Positions 21,008 through 31,672 of a stretch of DNA of 64,000 bases are shown here, one piece after another. The notes beneath the pieces are model-generated. The model searched no databases, had not been told where the DNA came from, and saw nothing but the letters and a program-made list of their open reading frames with translations. The number at the start of each line of letters is the position of its first letter. Position 1 is the first letter of the stretch. Both the position numbers and the translations under genes were made by a program. Origin of the DNA: Fragum whitleyi. Its lineage: Eukaryota > Mollusca > Bivalvia > Cardiida > Cardiidae. Location of the stretch: positions 33,447,056 through 33,511,055 of the forward strand of contig OX411556.1 in the NCBI GenBank assembly GCA_948146395.1, given 5' to 3'.

Positions 21008-22428
21008 GAAAATCAAAGCGCTAAAAGCGATGAAGGCCTGGTTAATAAAGGGGCAAGGTGAAATTTGAAGGCATGCACTCCCGTTTTTGAATCTTTTTAG
21101 CGGCGAGAGAACCAATGGTTCCATTTACCTATCGTAACCCACATTCCGAACTCACTTCAAAGGAAAAATATCGAACGGTATGCTACCTATATAGCGCTGA
21201 GTCCGCCAAAACCAACTAATTCCAAAGGTATAGATTACTACGCCCGATACCGCTTTGCAGGCAGGCGTTACTCGCGTTTTTCATAATCTTAGTTGCGTTG
21301 ATTGGTTTGCTACTTGTTGTTCAATTTATCCATTCGATCATTCCGTCTAACAATCGTAGTATTGCTGTTTTCTATGGGCAAATGCTCGTCGACTCTTTCT
21401 TTTACATTGAATTGAATTTGAAGTTGTATTTTACTGTGGGAACACAAGAAATTGATAGTGTCAATTTTTCACTTTCCCTCAATACGGTTCACACTATACT
21501 CAAAACCCATCACTTTTTAATTTCTACCCTAGATATATATCAAATTACACTCATGTTGATTTATTGTCTGCAACCTGTTCCAAGTTGGCCCAGTCTAAAA
21601 ATTTTGTCGTCTTTTTAAGGGTTTAAGGATGGGACAAGGCTTATAATTTTTTCTAATTTAGGTTAATCCATTACAAGACAACAAATGTTTAGACAGGTCC
21701 AAATTGTAAAGGGTTGCAGATTACATAAAATCGGTTGGAAAATTTGTAAAATTTGTAGCAGAAAGGGTAGATAATATTAGGCAGAAAGGAGAAAGTGTTA
21801 GTTAGCAGCATTTTCTTATTTTCCCTATTAGCAAGGCCATCCGTCCAGATGAAATATAAAAACTATGTATCTTTAACACAGCAGTGATTTTGGCTGTGAT
21901 AAGTAAGAAAATATCTAGTATACATGTTAAGGACAAAGTGAATAATCTGGATTATATTCCAGAAAATTGACCTCGCGTGTTGTTTCGTCTATTCAGTTCC
22001 CTCGCCTTCAGTGCTAGAAGTACTTTGATTTTTACACAGCGTAGTGATATGCTAGCACTGCGTTGAACACACAAAGCACTCCGTGTCCTGCAAAAGTCGA
22101 TGACGTATACTAGACCTATTTTTTCGCGCGCGTGAGCACAAAAAAGCTACGTAGTACACACGTTGTTCGGTTTTGACTCGATTCTTTTTCCTCGGCAATT
22201 TCTAGAACAAAGGGTTGTTTTCTTACGGCCTGCTAGACTAAGTAAAAAAAGGGAAATTGCTTGTAACTCTATATTTTCTTAAATATTTTACAGTCAATCT
22301 TTAGTTCTAATGCACACTGAATTAAAGTCTACGAATTCTTTGAATTTGTATTGGGGTAAAAATGTTCATTTTACAGTGTCTGGGTTAGTCAACTGGAATA
22401 ACGTCTCTATGAGAACGGATGATATAGT
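21008..22428. other. No gene supported; mixed unique sequence
   Basis: 21060-21290 is fairly complex (CGGCGAGAGAACC, GCGCTGAGTCCGCC, CAGGCAGGCGTTACTCGCG). The plus-strand frame 21298-21618 (106 codons) is hydrophobic and Leu/Ile-rich but matches no family I know. Near 21690-21775 ACAGGTCCAAATTGTAAAGGGTT recalls the piggyBac-like MITE 3' end but lacks a TTAA pair. Confidence 0.4.
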
Positions 22429-22665
22429 ATGAGCCTGTGTGTGACATTTCCAACAATTTAAATTGTGCATAGCAAAGACTTTTTGGCAGTCTGTGTATTC
22501 ACTCTTGAGATAGATATGGTCTTAACACTTCTACAAATGTACAGGCAGTCGGAAAATTTTATACTTGCAATGTGTGGCTGTCCAGATTGCCCAGTGTCTG
22601 TCCCCCTCCAACCCCCCCCCCCCCCCTACCAAGTGAAATTGTTGGAATTGTCACGCACTGTCTTA
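22429..22665. mobile_element. Element I copy 1 (inverted-repeat MITE)
   Basis: Left terminus ATGAGCCTGTGTGTGACATT, TCCAACAATTT; right terminus AAATTGTTGGAATTGTCACG, CACTG. A run of C lies at 22612-22626. Related copies lie at 24857, 61441 and 62185. No coding capacity. Confidence 0.78.
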
Positions 22666-23005
22666 TATGTTTTTTAAACTCGATGTTCTTGAAGGGCGAT
22701 TACATGGTCGTCGTTTCCTCTGTTTACCGGGTTGCCCGTAACGATTTCTCCTAAACCGTTTGGCCAAATGAAGACAATTTTCAGAAATCTTTACACGAAA
22801 TCGTTTCATGATATTGCACATATGATTTTCCTTTGTGGTTTTTTTTTTTTTTTTTTTTGTTCAATATTTCGTCATTGCAAATATCGAGTTAATGTGAAAC
22901 ATGTTTTTTTTTTTTTTTTTTTATCTTTTCTCGTTTTTTTTAAGTGCTATGCGCTTTCCTAGCGGAGTATTATAAATATCCGACAGTTCTTGTTTATAAA
23001 ACTTA
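22666..23005. other. Poly-T-rich spacer
   Basis: Long T runs at 22840-22858 and about 22905-22922; otherwise no recognisable feature. Confidence 0.55.
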
Positions 23006-23397
23006 CTGTTAGGTACATCGTAAGGATGACAAGTCGAGTGATTTTAAAATGAAATTGAATGAGTGTGATGACTGAGTTTGAATGACTTGCAATGGTGGTA
23101 AAACAAATTTGATAAAAGTTCCAATTGGGCGAAATGGTCAAAAAACGTTTTACCTCGCTTTAAGAAAATCTACGTTTTTTTCTAATTTTGTGGCTTCACG
23201 GACAAATAATCAACACCAGCCAATGAAAAATCGAATAAAAATTGATTGATTCGATCGAGTTGTTGACCATTTTGAACAATTCCGAAGCGTTTTGAATAAT
23301 CTTTCCTTTTTAATCATTTGGGTGATTGGAATGACTGAGCGAGTGGTTTTGACTGGTTTGATCGAGATGAGTGTCAATTACACAATGTTACAAACTG
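23006..23397 (+). mobile_element. MITE-A copy, complete (about 392 bp)
   Basis: TA at 23004-23005 and 23398-23399. Left terminus CTGTTAGGTACATCG; right terminus CACAATGTTACAAACTG. The core is diverged (GGTGGTAAAACAAATTTG). Confidence 0.82.
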
Positions 23398-23731
23398 TAC
23401 CTGTCTATTGTGTGTAATGCGCGTTTAGCGCTTTAATGTTTCTAAATAAAGTGGACCTCTAATAAGTGACAAAGTATTTTCATAAACTAACACCACTTGT
23501 CTTCAATGCCGTCTGAGAGGATAAACAGACAGGGCCATTTTTGGTCATAAGTCGCTGTCAATACCCTATTATTTCTAACATGTCCGCCGAGAATGGTAAT
23601 AAACGGAGTTATGAGATTTTATGAGTTATCCGTAACCTTAAAGCCGTCTGCAAACGAATCTCTGTTGGTTACAGCAGACGATGTGTTCCGCGATGCTTAT
23701 CCATCATTTCGGTGCTTTAGCCCCACCGGTA
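23398..23731. other. No feature seen
   Basis: Spacer with no recognised terminus or coding signal. Confidence 0.5.
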
Positions 23732-24345
23732 CAGTTAACAACATCGTGAAATTGACAAGATGAATGATTTTGGAATGAATTAGGAATAAAAAATGAATGA
23801 GTGTGTGGAGCAAGTTTTGAATGAAATCTAAGGGAAGTAAAACAGTATCGACAATTTTCGTCCAAATTGGAAGAAATTATCGATACTTCTTTAATGCTTT
23901 TCGGTGGTTTATCGAGAAATAACAGTAGATTATCACTTGATAATCTCACCGCAAAAGCAGTGAAATTATCAAAAACTTATACCCTACTTTTGTGCATTTC
24001 ATCCTATCTGACGTCATCTATCCGGGACGAAATAAATGACGTCACAATGAATGTTGCATAGCAATCACGCGCAAAATGACGCGCTTTACGAAAATATGTC
24101 CTAGAAATTTCACATTTTGTCTCATTTTTGCATTAAAGAAATAGAATAATCGTTTGATTTTCGTGTAAGATCGATTAATATTTCATTTCGTGAACAACAA
24201 AAGCTATATTTTCACTCGTGAAAAAATAGCTTTTGTTGTTCACTCAGTAAAAAAAAAAAAAAAAAATAAATCGATCTTACACTGAAACAAATGATTATCC
24301 TCTATTTATTCCATCCTTATCATAAAATATGCATACAAAACTCCA
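23732..24345 (+). mobile_element. MITE-A left half interrupted by element E
   Basis: TA, then CAGTTAACAACATCGTG, a canonical left end. The left arm and core run to CGATACTTCTTTAAT near 23894, element E follows, and MITE-A resumes at ATAAAATATGCATACAAAAC (24322 on). It is then cut off by the next MITE-A at 24350. Confidence 0.82.
23895..24307 (-). repeat. Element E copy 2, nested, with long terminal palindrome
   Basis: Inverted relative to copy 1. Blocks in order: CTTTTCGGTGGTTTATC, AGATTATCACTTGATAATCT, CATCCTATCTGACGTCATC, TGACGCGCTTTACG and TTCACATTTTGTCTC. The last ~150 bp form a palindrome: GTGAACAACAAAAGCTA at 24192 pairs with TAGCTTTTGTTGTTCAC at 24226, and the pairing extends outward through CGATCTTACAC and GATTAT. 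A poly-A run lies at 24249-24266. Confidence 0.82.
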
Positions 24346-24349
24346 TGAA

Positions 24350-24820
24350 AAGTTAATAATATCATGAAATTGTCAAGATGGAATATTTAGCAATTATTTT
24401 GAAATTAAATTGAAAGACTGGGAAGATCGAGTTTTGAACGGTTTTCAGGGGTGGTAACACATAATCGATAATTCTATCCAAATGAACGAATTTAGCGATC
24501 CCATTGACATTCTTCTAATAAATTTGCATACAAATTCTATAAATTTCTATGTATTCACAAACATATTAAACGCATATAGAATTCAATCAAGTAAGTGAAC
24601 TCGTATTTTTTTCTATCGATTTTCATTTTGAATGTGGATTTTAATCTCATTTTATTATTGGTTTTGATCGTTTTTGAATGGAATGAATGAGTATTTGGAA
24701 TGAATGAATGAATGAATGAATGAATGAGTATTTGGAATGAATGAATAAATGGAAGGCTGTCTAAGTGAATTAGAATGGTTTTCATTGGAGTGAGTGTCAA
24801 TTTTACGATATTATTCATTG
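24350..24820 (+). mobile_element. MITE-A copy, complete (about 471 bp), AATG-expanded
   Basis: Left terminus AAGTTAATAATATCATG, right terminus TTACGATATTATTCATTG followed by TA. The right arm holds GAATGAATGAATGAATG at 24678-24728 and a duplicated GAGTATTTGGAATG. Confidence 0.82.
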
Positions 24821-24856
24821 TAATAATGAGATTCTACATGTCAATCTTAAACTCAT

Positions 24857-25050
24857 TAATGAGCCTGTGTGCAACATTTCCAACACTTTCAAGTAGGCGC
24901 AATAGTTATGACATTGTCTAGACTTTAGGGCTGCTCAGTATTAGTGCCACTCTATAAGTCATAAATGAGCCTGTGTGCAGGATTTCCAACACTTTCACGT
25001 AGGCGTCCTACGTGAAAGTGTTTGAAATGTAGCACACAGGCTCATTAATG
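24857..25050. mobile_element. Element I copy 2, compound with three termini
   Basis: CTCATTAATGAGCCTGTGTG at the left, a second direct copy AAATGAGCCTGTGTGCAGG at 24963, and the inverted end GTAGCACACAGGCTCATTAA at 25030-25050. Bases 24963-25050 form a near-perfect hairpin with arms of about 42 bp around CACGTAGGCGTCCTACGTG. Confidence 0.82.
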
Positions 25051-25671
25051 AGTTACAGAGTGTTAGTTTTTACAAAATGTGTTATTTGTTACGCGTTTAA
25101 GGCATTTTCAAGTGATGCTTTCTAGTTTTTAATTCTACGATTCTACAATTCTACTTTAATCTCATATATTTAAATCTACATGCATAATAACTTCACAATG
25201 TATACGCTTAAGTTCTGCAAAAAAGAACTTTAATTGATTAGAATTGGATGAAATATCGCAAACCCCATGTCCATGTAATAGCTCAATGCATGAGTAATGA
25301 ATAAACTGTTTTACTACGGATGGATATCCGTTCGGTGTATAAAACTGGTTGTAATCTAGTTATAGCTCTGTACGTAGTACATTACTTAATTAATCTAAAT
25401 CCTACACCACGATGATAAACGAAGATTGTATCTGGAGTGCGCCCTGAAGCGACAAACTCTGTAATTATTACAATCGATGTTCCTGTGTCCAATTGGTCGC
25501 TTATTTGTTGTTTACTTCATGTAAGAAATAAAGGCGATTTTTTTTTACTTTTCCTCCGATTTTGATACTCACGACTACTTATTTCCCAGTTTACCGGTTT
25601 CAATTAAGGCATATGTTCATGCACGAATATAAGAATGTGTTTATGCAAGTCCACATTTCGAGTATGTACAT
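25051..25671. repeat. Spacer with diverged G repeat
   Basis: 25403-25460 (TAAATCCTACACCACG, CGCCCTGAAGCGAC) is a diverged relative of the G repeat at 26619 and 27131. The rest is A/T-rich with no recognised feature. Confidence 0.45.
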
Positions 25672-25990
25672 ATATAATACGTACTTAGTGTATTATATGA
25701 AAAAAAAAATAACTAACGAGGTTGGAAGAATTGATCATTGTCGAGGCTCTGCCGAGACAATTATCAATTCTCACAACCGAGTTAGATATTTTTTTCATAC
25801 AATACACTAGGTATGTATTATATTTATCTTATAACCTCTATTTGTCTTGTTTTCGTCGGTGTTTCTAACTGAAATGCAAGTTTCTAAAAATAACTAACAA
25901 TATATAATTGTTCTAAAAATAACAATGTGATGTCATAAAAAATATCATACGGGATGTTATCATACGGATATTTGTATAGTTATAAGATAC
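25672..25990 (+). repeat. Family C foldback repeat, copy 2
   Basis: Hairpin from AATACGTACTTAGTGTATT to AATACACTAGGTATGTATT, inner stems AACGAGGTTGGAAGAATTGA / TCAATTCTCACAACCGAG and TTGTCGAGGCTCTGCCGAGAC at the tip. A conserved tail follows (TTATAACCTCTATTTGTC to GATATTTGTATAG). The 82-codon plus-strand frame here is incidental. Confidence 0.82.
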
Positions 25991-26169
25991 AAGGCAAAAA
26001 AAAATTTGTCGTACGCGTCCATATATGTAAGTGCAAGTCCATAGTTTTGTCTTGCTTATGTGAAAGTACGCTTACAGATCCAAATCATTGACGCAGAAAT
26101 TTACAGCCTGGCGTAACTTAAACCATGACAGAGCAAACGAGTAAATTAATGTGTCCATCTACTCGATAG

Positions 26170-26585
26170 ATTGAACATGTAATATTATCATAAATAGTTT
26201 TGGAGTGATTTCTGGATTAAATTAAACGATAGCAAAAAGCGAAATTTTAATAATATTAGAGGGAGGTAATGTCATATCGCTAATTTCGTTCTAAATAAAC
26301 GCAATTATCGATGTTCTTTTACTTCCATTATATAAAATCTAGGTACTGTTCTATAATTAAAGTTGTGTATCTTCATGGACCAATAAGATGCTTCATATTC
26401 TACACCATCTCATAAAGTCATCGAATTATATGACCGATTCTATTGCAGCATGGGGTCGTTTTGAGAGATTTCTGAGCGTTTGAATGATTTTAGTGGGTAT
26501 TTGAAATGCTTTCACGGTAGCGCTTCTCGAGCGATTCTGGGTGGCTTTAGAAGGATGTTTGTCAATTTACGACGTTCATAAGTGA
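26170..26585 (+). mobile_element. MITE-A copy, strongly diverged
   Basis: Decayed left end, but core AGGGAGGTAATGTCATATCG, GACCAATAAGATGCTTC, the right arm GTGGGTATTTGAAATG and right end GTCAATTTACGACGTTC keep family order. Confidence 0.65.
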
Positions 26586-26618
26586 ACACATAAAACATGT
26601 TCTTAGAAGAGAGTGTTG

Positions 26619-27209
26619 TTAGCCACTTCGTTAATAAAAGTCCTACACCGCGGTAATTAAGAAAACCGTATTTTGATCGAGCCTTGAAGCGATACAGTTG
26701 GCAATATCATGAATATTGACTCATATCATTCTAAATCAAGCTAAATCGCTCGTCCAACGATCCGTTCGTTTATTCCAAACACGCGCTTAAACCATTCAAA
26801 AACATTCCGAAATAAGTCGAAAATGTCCTAGAATTATTCCCTTTTGCACATGTCATCTAATTTCAAATCGGAATGAGCTGTCATTGCTTTCTTAACTTGG
26901 TGTTGATAGGGAAGCGTCCACGAAAACACACAAAACCTTTCATAGAAAAATGAGTAGAGTTTTGCAAAAGGGGAGGGTGGTTAATAAGATATCTGTTATA
27001 TTAGCCAAATTATAATACCTCCATTAAATTTTCATTCAAAACTCGCTCCACACAATCAATAAATTATATACTAGAATCATTCCAAAATAAAATGTATACA
27101 ACCTTTCAATTTTACGATGTGTCTAGCTATAGTAGGCCAATTCGTTAATAAAAGTCCTACACCGCAGTTAATTAACAAAACCGTATTTTGATACAGCCTT
27201 GAAGCGATA
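26619..27209. repeat. G repeat pair flanking a MITE-A copy
   Basis: 26619-26694 and 27131-27209 are direct copies sharing TTCGTTAATAAAAGTCCTAC, CACCGC, AACCGTATTTTGAT and GCCTTGAAGCGATA, about 514 bp apart. They exactly bracket the MITE-A at 26695-27130. Confidence 0.85.
26695..27130 (-). mobile_element. MITE-A copy, complete (about 435 bp)
   Basis: TA, then CAGTTGGCAATATCATG. Right end TTTACGATGTGTCTAGCTA followed by TA. The core reads AAAGGGGAGGGTGGTTAAT. Confidence 0.78.
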
Positions 27210-27542
27210 ACCTTTGAAAAAAGTGCAATCGGCAAGTTGGTCGATAATATTAATTCAAATTCATAACATCTTTGTATCGACAAAGCAGATAGTATTGTCT
27301 ATTAACGTTGGCACCTTTATCATTCATATCTAATATTATTCATACATTTGCAATGACAGCTGAGAAATAAACATGTCTAGCAGAATTCGATGCCTTCTGC
27401 AATATCCTTATTTGTTGGAGAAATATCGAAGTCGTTTTCGGGCCAAGTCAGATTTTTCGGTCACCATGTCTTTCATTTCGTTGGAAATTTTGTATTGTCC
27501 CTTATATTAAAAAGAACTACAAGAACCCTTACAAAAAAAAAC
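27210..27542. other. No feature supported
   Basis: A 105-codon plus-strand frame (27390-27707) starts here and runs into the N element; it has no known domain. Confidence 0.45.
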
Positions 27543-28874
27543 AAGAGGCCCAAGAGGGCCTGTATCGCTCCACTTGCTTTAACATCTTTAGACTTTCATC
27601 AAATGAAGCTTTCTTTGAATGAAAACAACACTTTGAAATCTCTTAAGACCTATTTTATAATAATTAACTGGGTATGGCCCATATTGCACCAAAAAAAGTT
27701 TCATTGAAATCGTCCCATCAGTTCATCAGGAGATGTCATTCAAAGATTTCTGGCTCAAAGTAAGCCACACCCTGCCATGCCAATATCTATGGGCTAATCA
27801 AAATTTCACTAACAATTTTTGAAACGGGTCACGAAAGGAAAATTCTGGTAAAGTTTCATTGAAATCAGCCCAGTGGTTCAGGAGAAGATGTCGTTCAAAG
27901 ATTTTGGGCTCAAAATAAGTGCCACCCTGCCACTGCCAATATTTCGGGGAAATCAAAATTTTGTGAACAACTTTTGGAAATATGTCTCCCAAGGAACCTT
28001 CTGGTAAAATTTCATTGAAATCGGCCCAAATGGTTCAGGCGGAGAAGTTGTTCAAAGATTTCAGGCTCAAAAAAACAACTTTAGAAGAGCGTCAGCCAAG
28101 AAACATTCTGGTAAAGTTTCATTGAAATCAGCCGAATGGTTCAGGAGGAGATGTCGTTCAATGATTTCGGGCTCAAACAAAGCCCCGCCCTGCCACGCCC
28201 ATATTTGGGGGTCAATAATAATTTCTTGAACAACTTTAGAAGAGGTTCACCCAAAGAATAATCTGGTAAAGTTTCATTGAAATCGGCCCAATGGTTCAGG
28301 AGCAGATGTCGTTCAAAGATTTCGGGCTTAAAAAAAGCCCGGCCCTGCCACGCCCATATTTTGGGGCCAATGCAAATTTTAGGAACATTTTTTGAAAAGG
28401 GTCAACCCTGATACATTCTGGTAAAGTTTGGTTTAAATCGGCCCAGTGGTTCAGGAGGAGATGTCGTTCAAAGATTTTGGGCTCAAAATAAGCCCCGCCC
28501 TGCCACGCCCATATTTGGGGGTCAATCAAAATTTCTTGAACAATTTAAGTAAAGGGTCACCTAAGGAACATCCATGCAAAGTTTCATTGAAATTGACCAA
28601 ATTTTTTGGGAGGAGAAGATTTTTAAAGATTTCAAAGTGAAAAAATGCCACGCCCCGCCACGCCCATATTTGGGGGTCAAGCAAATTTTTTTAACGATTT
28701 TTGAAGAGGGTCACCAAAGGAACATTTCTACCAAGTTTCATGAAAATCCGCCCATTGAATTGGGAGGAGAAGATGTTTAAAGAAAAAGTTTACGCACGCA
28801 CGGACGCACGTACGGACGCACGACGGACACACCGCAATAACAATAGCTCGCTGGCCTTCGGCCAGTGGAGCTAA
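27543..28874 (+). repeat. Family N element, copy N1, best-preserved (about 1.33 kb)
   Basis: 5' end CAAGAGGCCCAAGAGGGCCT (hairpin AGGCCC/GGGCCT) then CGCTCCACT. The body has eight monomers, with the landmark TTTCATTGAAATC(A/G)GCCC near 27700, 27855, 28011, 28115, 28273, 28424, 28578 and 28733: period about 155 bp, one short unit of 104. Each monomer has CACGCCCATATTTGGGGGTC and AGAGGGTCACC blocks. 3' end: ACGGACGCACG repeats, then AGCTCGCTGGCC TTC GGCCAGTGGAGCT and AAAAA. Frames within are shadows and 155 is not a multiple of three. Non-coding; transposition mechanism unknown. Confidence 0.85.
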
Positions 28875-29797
28875 AAAGACGTCTTCTGTGTGGGTTATTT
28901 TAGTTGATACTGGTTAAATGCATTAAAATTTAAAACAGAAAAAGGTCATGTTTTCGACGACAGTGATCGGGGTCTTCGCGTAGACTTTAAATGTGTAAAA
29001 CATTCTAAACTCATTTACATAGTACTACAATTACAATCGTGTAATTCACTCTAAAGTTAGATAATATCACAATTCATGTTATCTTATATGGTAATATAAT
29101 TCGGTTTGGTATCGCACTTGAGAACGAATGGATTACTACAGTGTACGACTTATGTGAATGAAACAGTTTGAAATGATTTAGAATGGTCAAAAGAACACTG
29201 TGCTAAACAAAACAAATCCCCGACAAACTAGGATTAGGTAAGTTGCTATTTCGTAGTTATTTTTCTGTCAGAACTATGTATCTTTATCAATTATTTAAGT
29301 GCATATTATGAACTATGATTTATCTATACAAATTACGATGTAAATATTTATCGACATTTATGAACTATATACAAACTTTTGTTATTCAGTTCAGAATAGA
29401 AAGACAATAACTTAATTAGTTCACCATTTTAAACAGCTACTGCTAATAGATAACATGACATTTTAAATAAGACTGCACCTCCTTCTCCAAACCCATTAAC
29501 TGTCTTAATGTGTTATAAAATGCCTTTATAACCCCGTAATGCTATTCTGCCATAGAAATTATCTACACAAAGAAAACGTTCTTCATTCTTTCCTTCTTGG
29601 TACGAGAGATCTTCGTTATACCAGACAATGCTGTTTGGTAGGTTATGTAGTTGTAAAAAATAATTGACAAAGGGTTGCCGCGCTTTACAAAACTAGATTT
29701 AGGAAGAAAACCACTAATTATAACACGTTGGCTTAAAACGCATATATGAAAAAAGAAGATATTACATAGAACTTTTTTTGCAATATAATTCATATGT
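28875..29797. other. No feature seen
   Basis: A/T-rich sequence without recognisable repeat termini, tRNA-like sequence or coding signal. Confidence 0.5.
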
Positions 29798-29965
29798 CAC
29801 GTGTTTTAAATGTGTACACAGATAGCGCCGCCCATTTTTACTCAACGTTATCTTTAACGCGAGCGATGATTCTTTTGACGTCATATTAACCGCGAACTAG
29901 ATAACGCGCCTCATTTTCTATAAAATTCTTTCAACGATAATGCCATTACTTTTGCATTAATTTTA
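29798..29965. repeat. Family F repeat, copy 1
   Basis: GTGTTTTAAATGTGTACACA, GATAGCGCCGCCCATTT, ACTCAACGTTAT, GATTCTTTTGACGTCATAT, then CGCGAACTAGATAACGCGCC. The same order occurs at 37340-37512. No terminal inverted repeat found. Confidence 0.7.
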
Positions 29966-31164
29966 CACAGTAATTTATCGTAGATCTCTAAAATGATTTT
30001 TAATTACGAGCTAAAAACTTGGTAAGCAAAATGGACATTGGCTAGCGAATGTAGGTGACTGATGCCGTAGTTGTCACCAATGTAGGTCCTAAAATATGTA
30101 TAGCACTTATGACACTTAAGCACTGCATGAAGTAATAAACGGCATAATTATGTCCTTATCTTCCGCTAACAATCCATAAGGGAAAAAAAGCTATAGCCCG
30201 AGATGCTTTTGCTTTTGTTTATTTTCTCTTGGAAAAGAAGGGTTTTGTCAACCTTTCGATTCCCGTAATGTGATTTATTTTCTGATGTAAAAATAAAAAG
30301 CTAGGCGACACTTTAAAATATTAGTTTCGGTTACTAATTGTCAGAGACACTCTTATTTCCCGATAATTTGTTTTGTGAGAACATGGTATCATTACATACA
30401 CAAGTATGTCCCATCAATTTGATATTGTTAGCATTTTTCTTGACCGTTTATAAGCCGAGGAACGATAAACAAAGTATGTTTGATGCAATTGGAAGATATT
30501 GTATCAGCTGCCCACACATATGACTTTGTTATTTGTGTAATAGAGGGTGTGGTCTTTTTTCATTAAGATGCTTATATTTCTATAAAGCGACATTTGAAAC
30601 CCGTTATAACGACTATTGAACACATAATCTATTTAATAGCTTCCACCAAGGGCCTTTGCCCCTTTTCTACCTTTCAAATGCCCTTTTACACAAAGCAAAA
30701 TGTTTTTTAAGACGAGTCCTGCGTTTTTGGACTCGAATAAGATTGTTGAGCGTTCGAAAATCCTAGGAACTAGAAGATATATAATAATCTAATTATGCAA
30801 CTAATGAATCACTTATAAATATAGAAATTATCTTTTTAAAAGAGCATTTTCCAAATGTAGTCCTTTGGGTGCAATGGTCATGTGCTACGAGTCAGGTTAA
30901 CTATTATAATCCATCAGCTATTCATTCACTGTACATAAGACCATGACTGGTTCACAAATATTTGTTCACTGGTGAGAGACAAATGGCGTTTGCAAGTAAT
31001 GAAGCAATTTTCCAGTTGTCACAATGAAGATTTGTGATGTTCATTTTGAACGACGCCGAGAAACTCGAGAACGGATTGTAATTCTTAGTTTTATAAAAAC
31101 AGGTGGCAAAACGAGCGAAAAGAACTACCTGGAAACTCTGTGAAAAGAGATTGGATCCAGCATA
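29966..31164. other. No gene supported
   Basis: A/T-rich, no recognisable termini. Short frames at 30338-30523 (plus) and 30952-31291 (minus) show no domain. Confidence 0.45.
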
Positions 31165-31420
31165 GGTCAACCTGTGGTCGTATATCGAAAATAATAATTG
31201 GTCTTTCTAAATTTAGAAGAGTGGGAGAACTTTCGGTCCAAGTCAATCTACCAGATCTGCACAGTTTGACTAAGGTTGACACTTGACGCATATTTTGATA
31301 AAATCACTCGCTGCTCCAATCATTCATTCCACACTCACACTCCAATCACTCAAAAACGCTCCAAAATTTGCCTAGTTTGCCTGTGAAGACACATTAAAGG
31401 GGGGGATAAAAAAATCCGAG
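31165..31420. repeat. Family D copy 3 joined to a MITE-A fragment
   Basis: 31165-31292 carries AGGTCAACCTGTGG, ATAATAATTGGTC, AGATCTGCACAGTTTGAC in family D order. 31300-31410 is MITE-A interior (AATCACTCGCTGCTCC, CACTCCAATCACTC, GAAGACACATTAAAGG) with a seven-G core at 31399-31405. Confidence 0.55.
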
Positions 31421-31589
31421 CGACGTCCCTAATGCTGTACACCATACCGGCATCATAGTGTTTATGGAAAATTATTTTGTATCTTAAATAGCGGATTGAA
31501 ATAGTAACCTCCTTGTTCTCAGAATTACGAAATGATTTACTTAATTCCCAGTTAAAAATCATCTTTACCATTAATCGTTTATATTTGAC

Positions 31590-31672
31590 TATATCGATTG
31601 CTCAGCGTGAAACAGTTGTAACTCCCTATAAACATATAGGGAGTTACAACTGTTTCGCTCTGAGCCATCGAT
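31590..31672. repeat. Family J hairpin, copy 1
   Basis: Near-perfect inverted repeat: ATATCGAT..CTCAGCG.GAAAC, then AGTTGTAACTCCCTAT pairs with ATAGGGAGTTACAACT around AAACAT, and continues through GTTTC.CTCTGAG..ATCGATAT. A structural relative is at 56583-56700. Confidence 0.85.

Noticed and set aside
21617..21770. Third piggyBac-like MITE
   Set aside because: Only a short stretch near the 3' end is similar (ACAGGTCCAAATT..AAAGGGTT); no TTAA pair and no internal hairpin.
27798..28780. Several 60-80 codon frames on both strands with similar peptides
   Set aside because: All are translations of the N1 monomers in different frames; the period of about 155 is not a multiple of three.
27543..28874. 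CRISPR-like regular array
   Set aside because: Monomers of about 155 bp are diverged along their full length with no repeat/spacer split, and the DNA is animal nuclear sequence.
27543..28874. Calling family N a Helitron outright
   Set aside because: The 3' hairpin and CTAA end fit, but the 5' end does not start with TC, the body is tandem monomers, and insertion between A and T was not shown.
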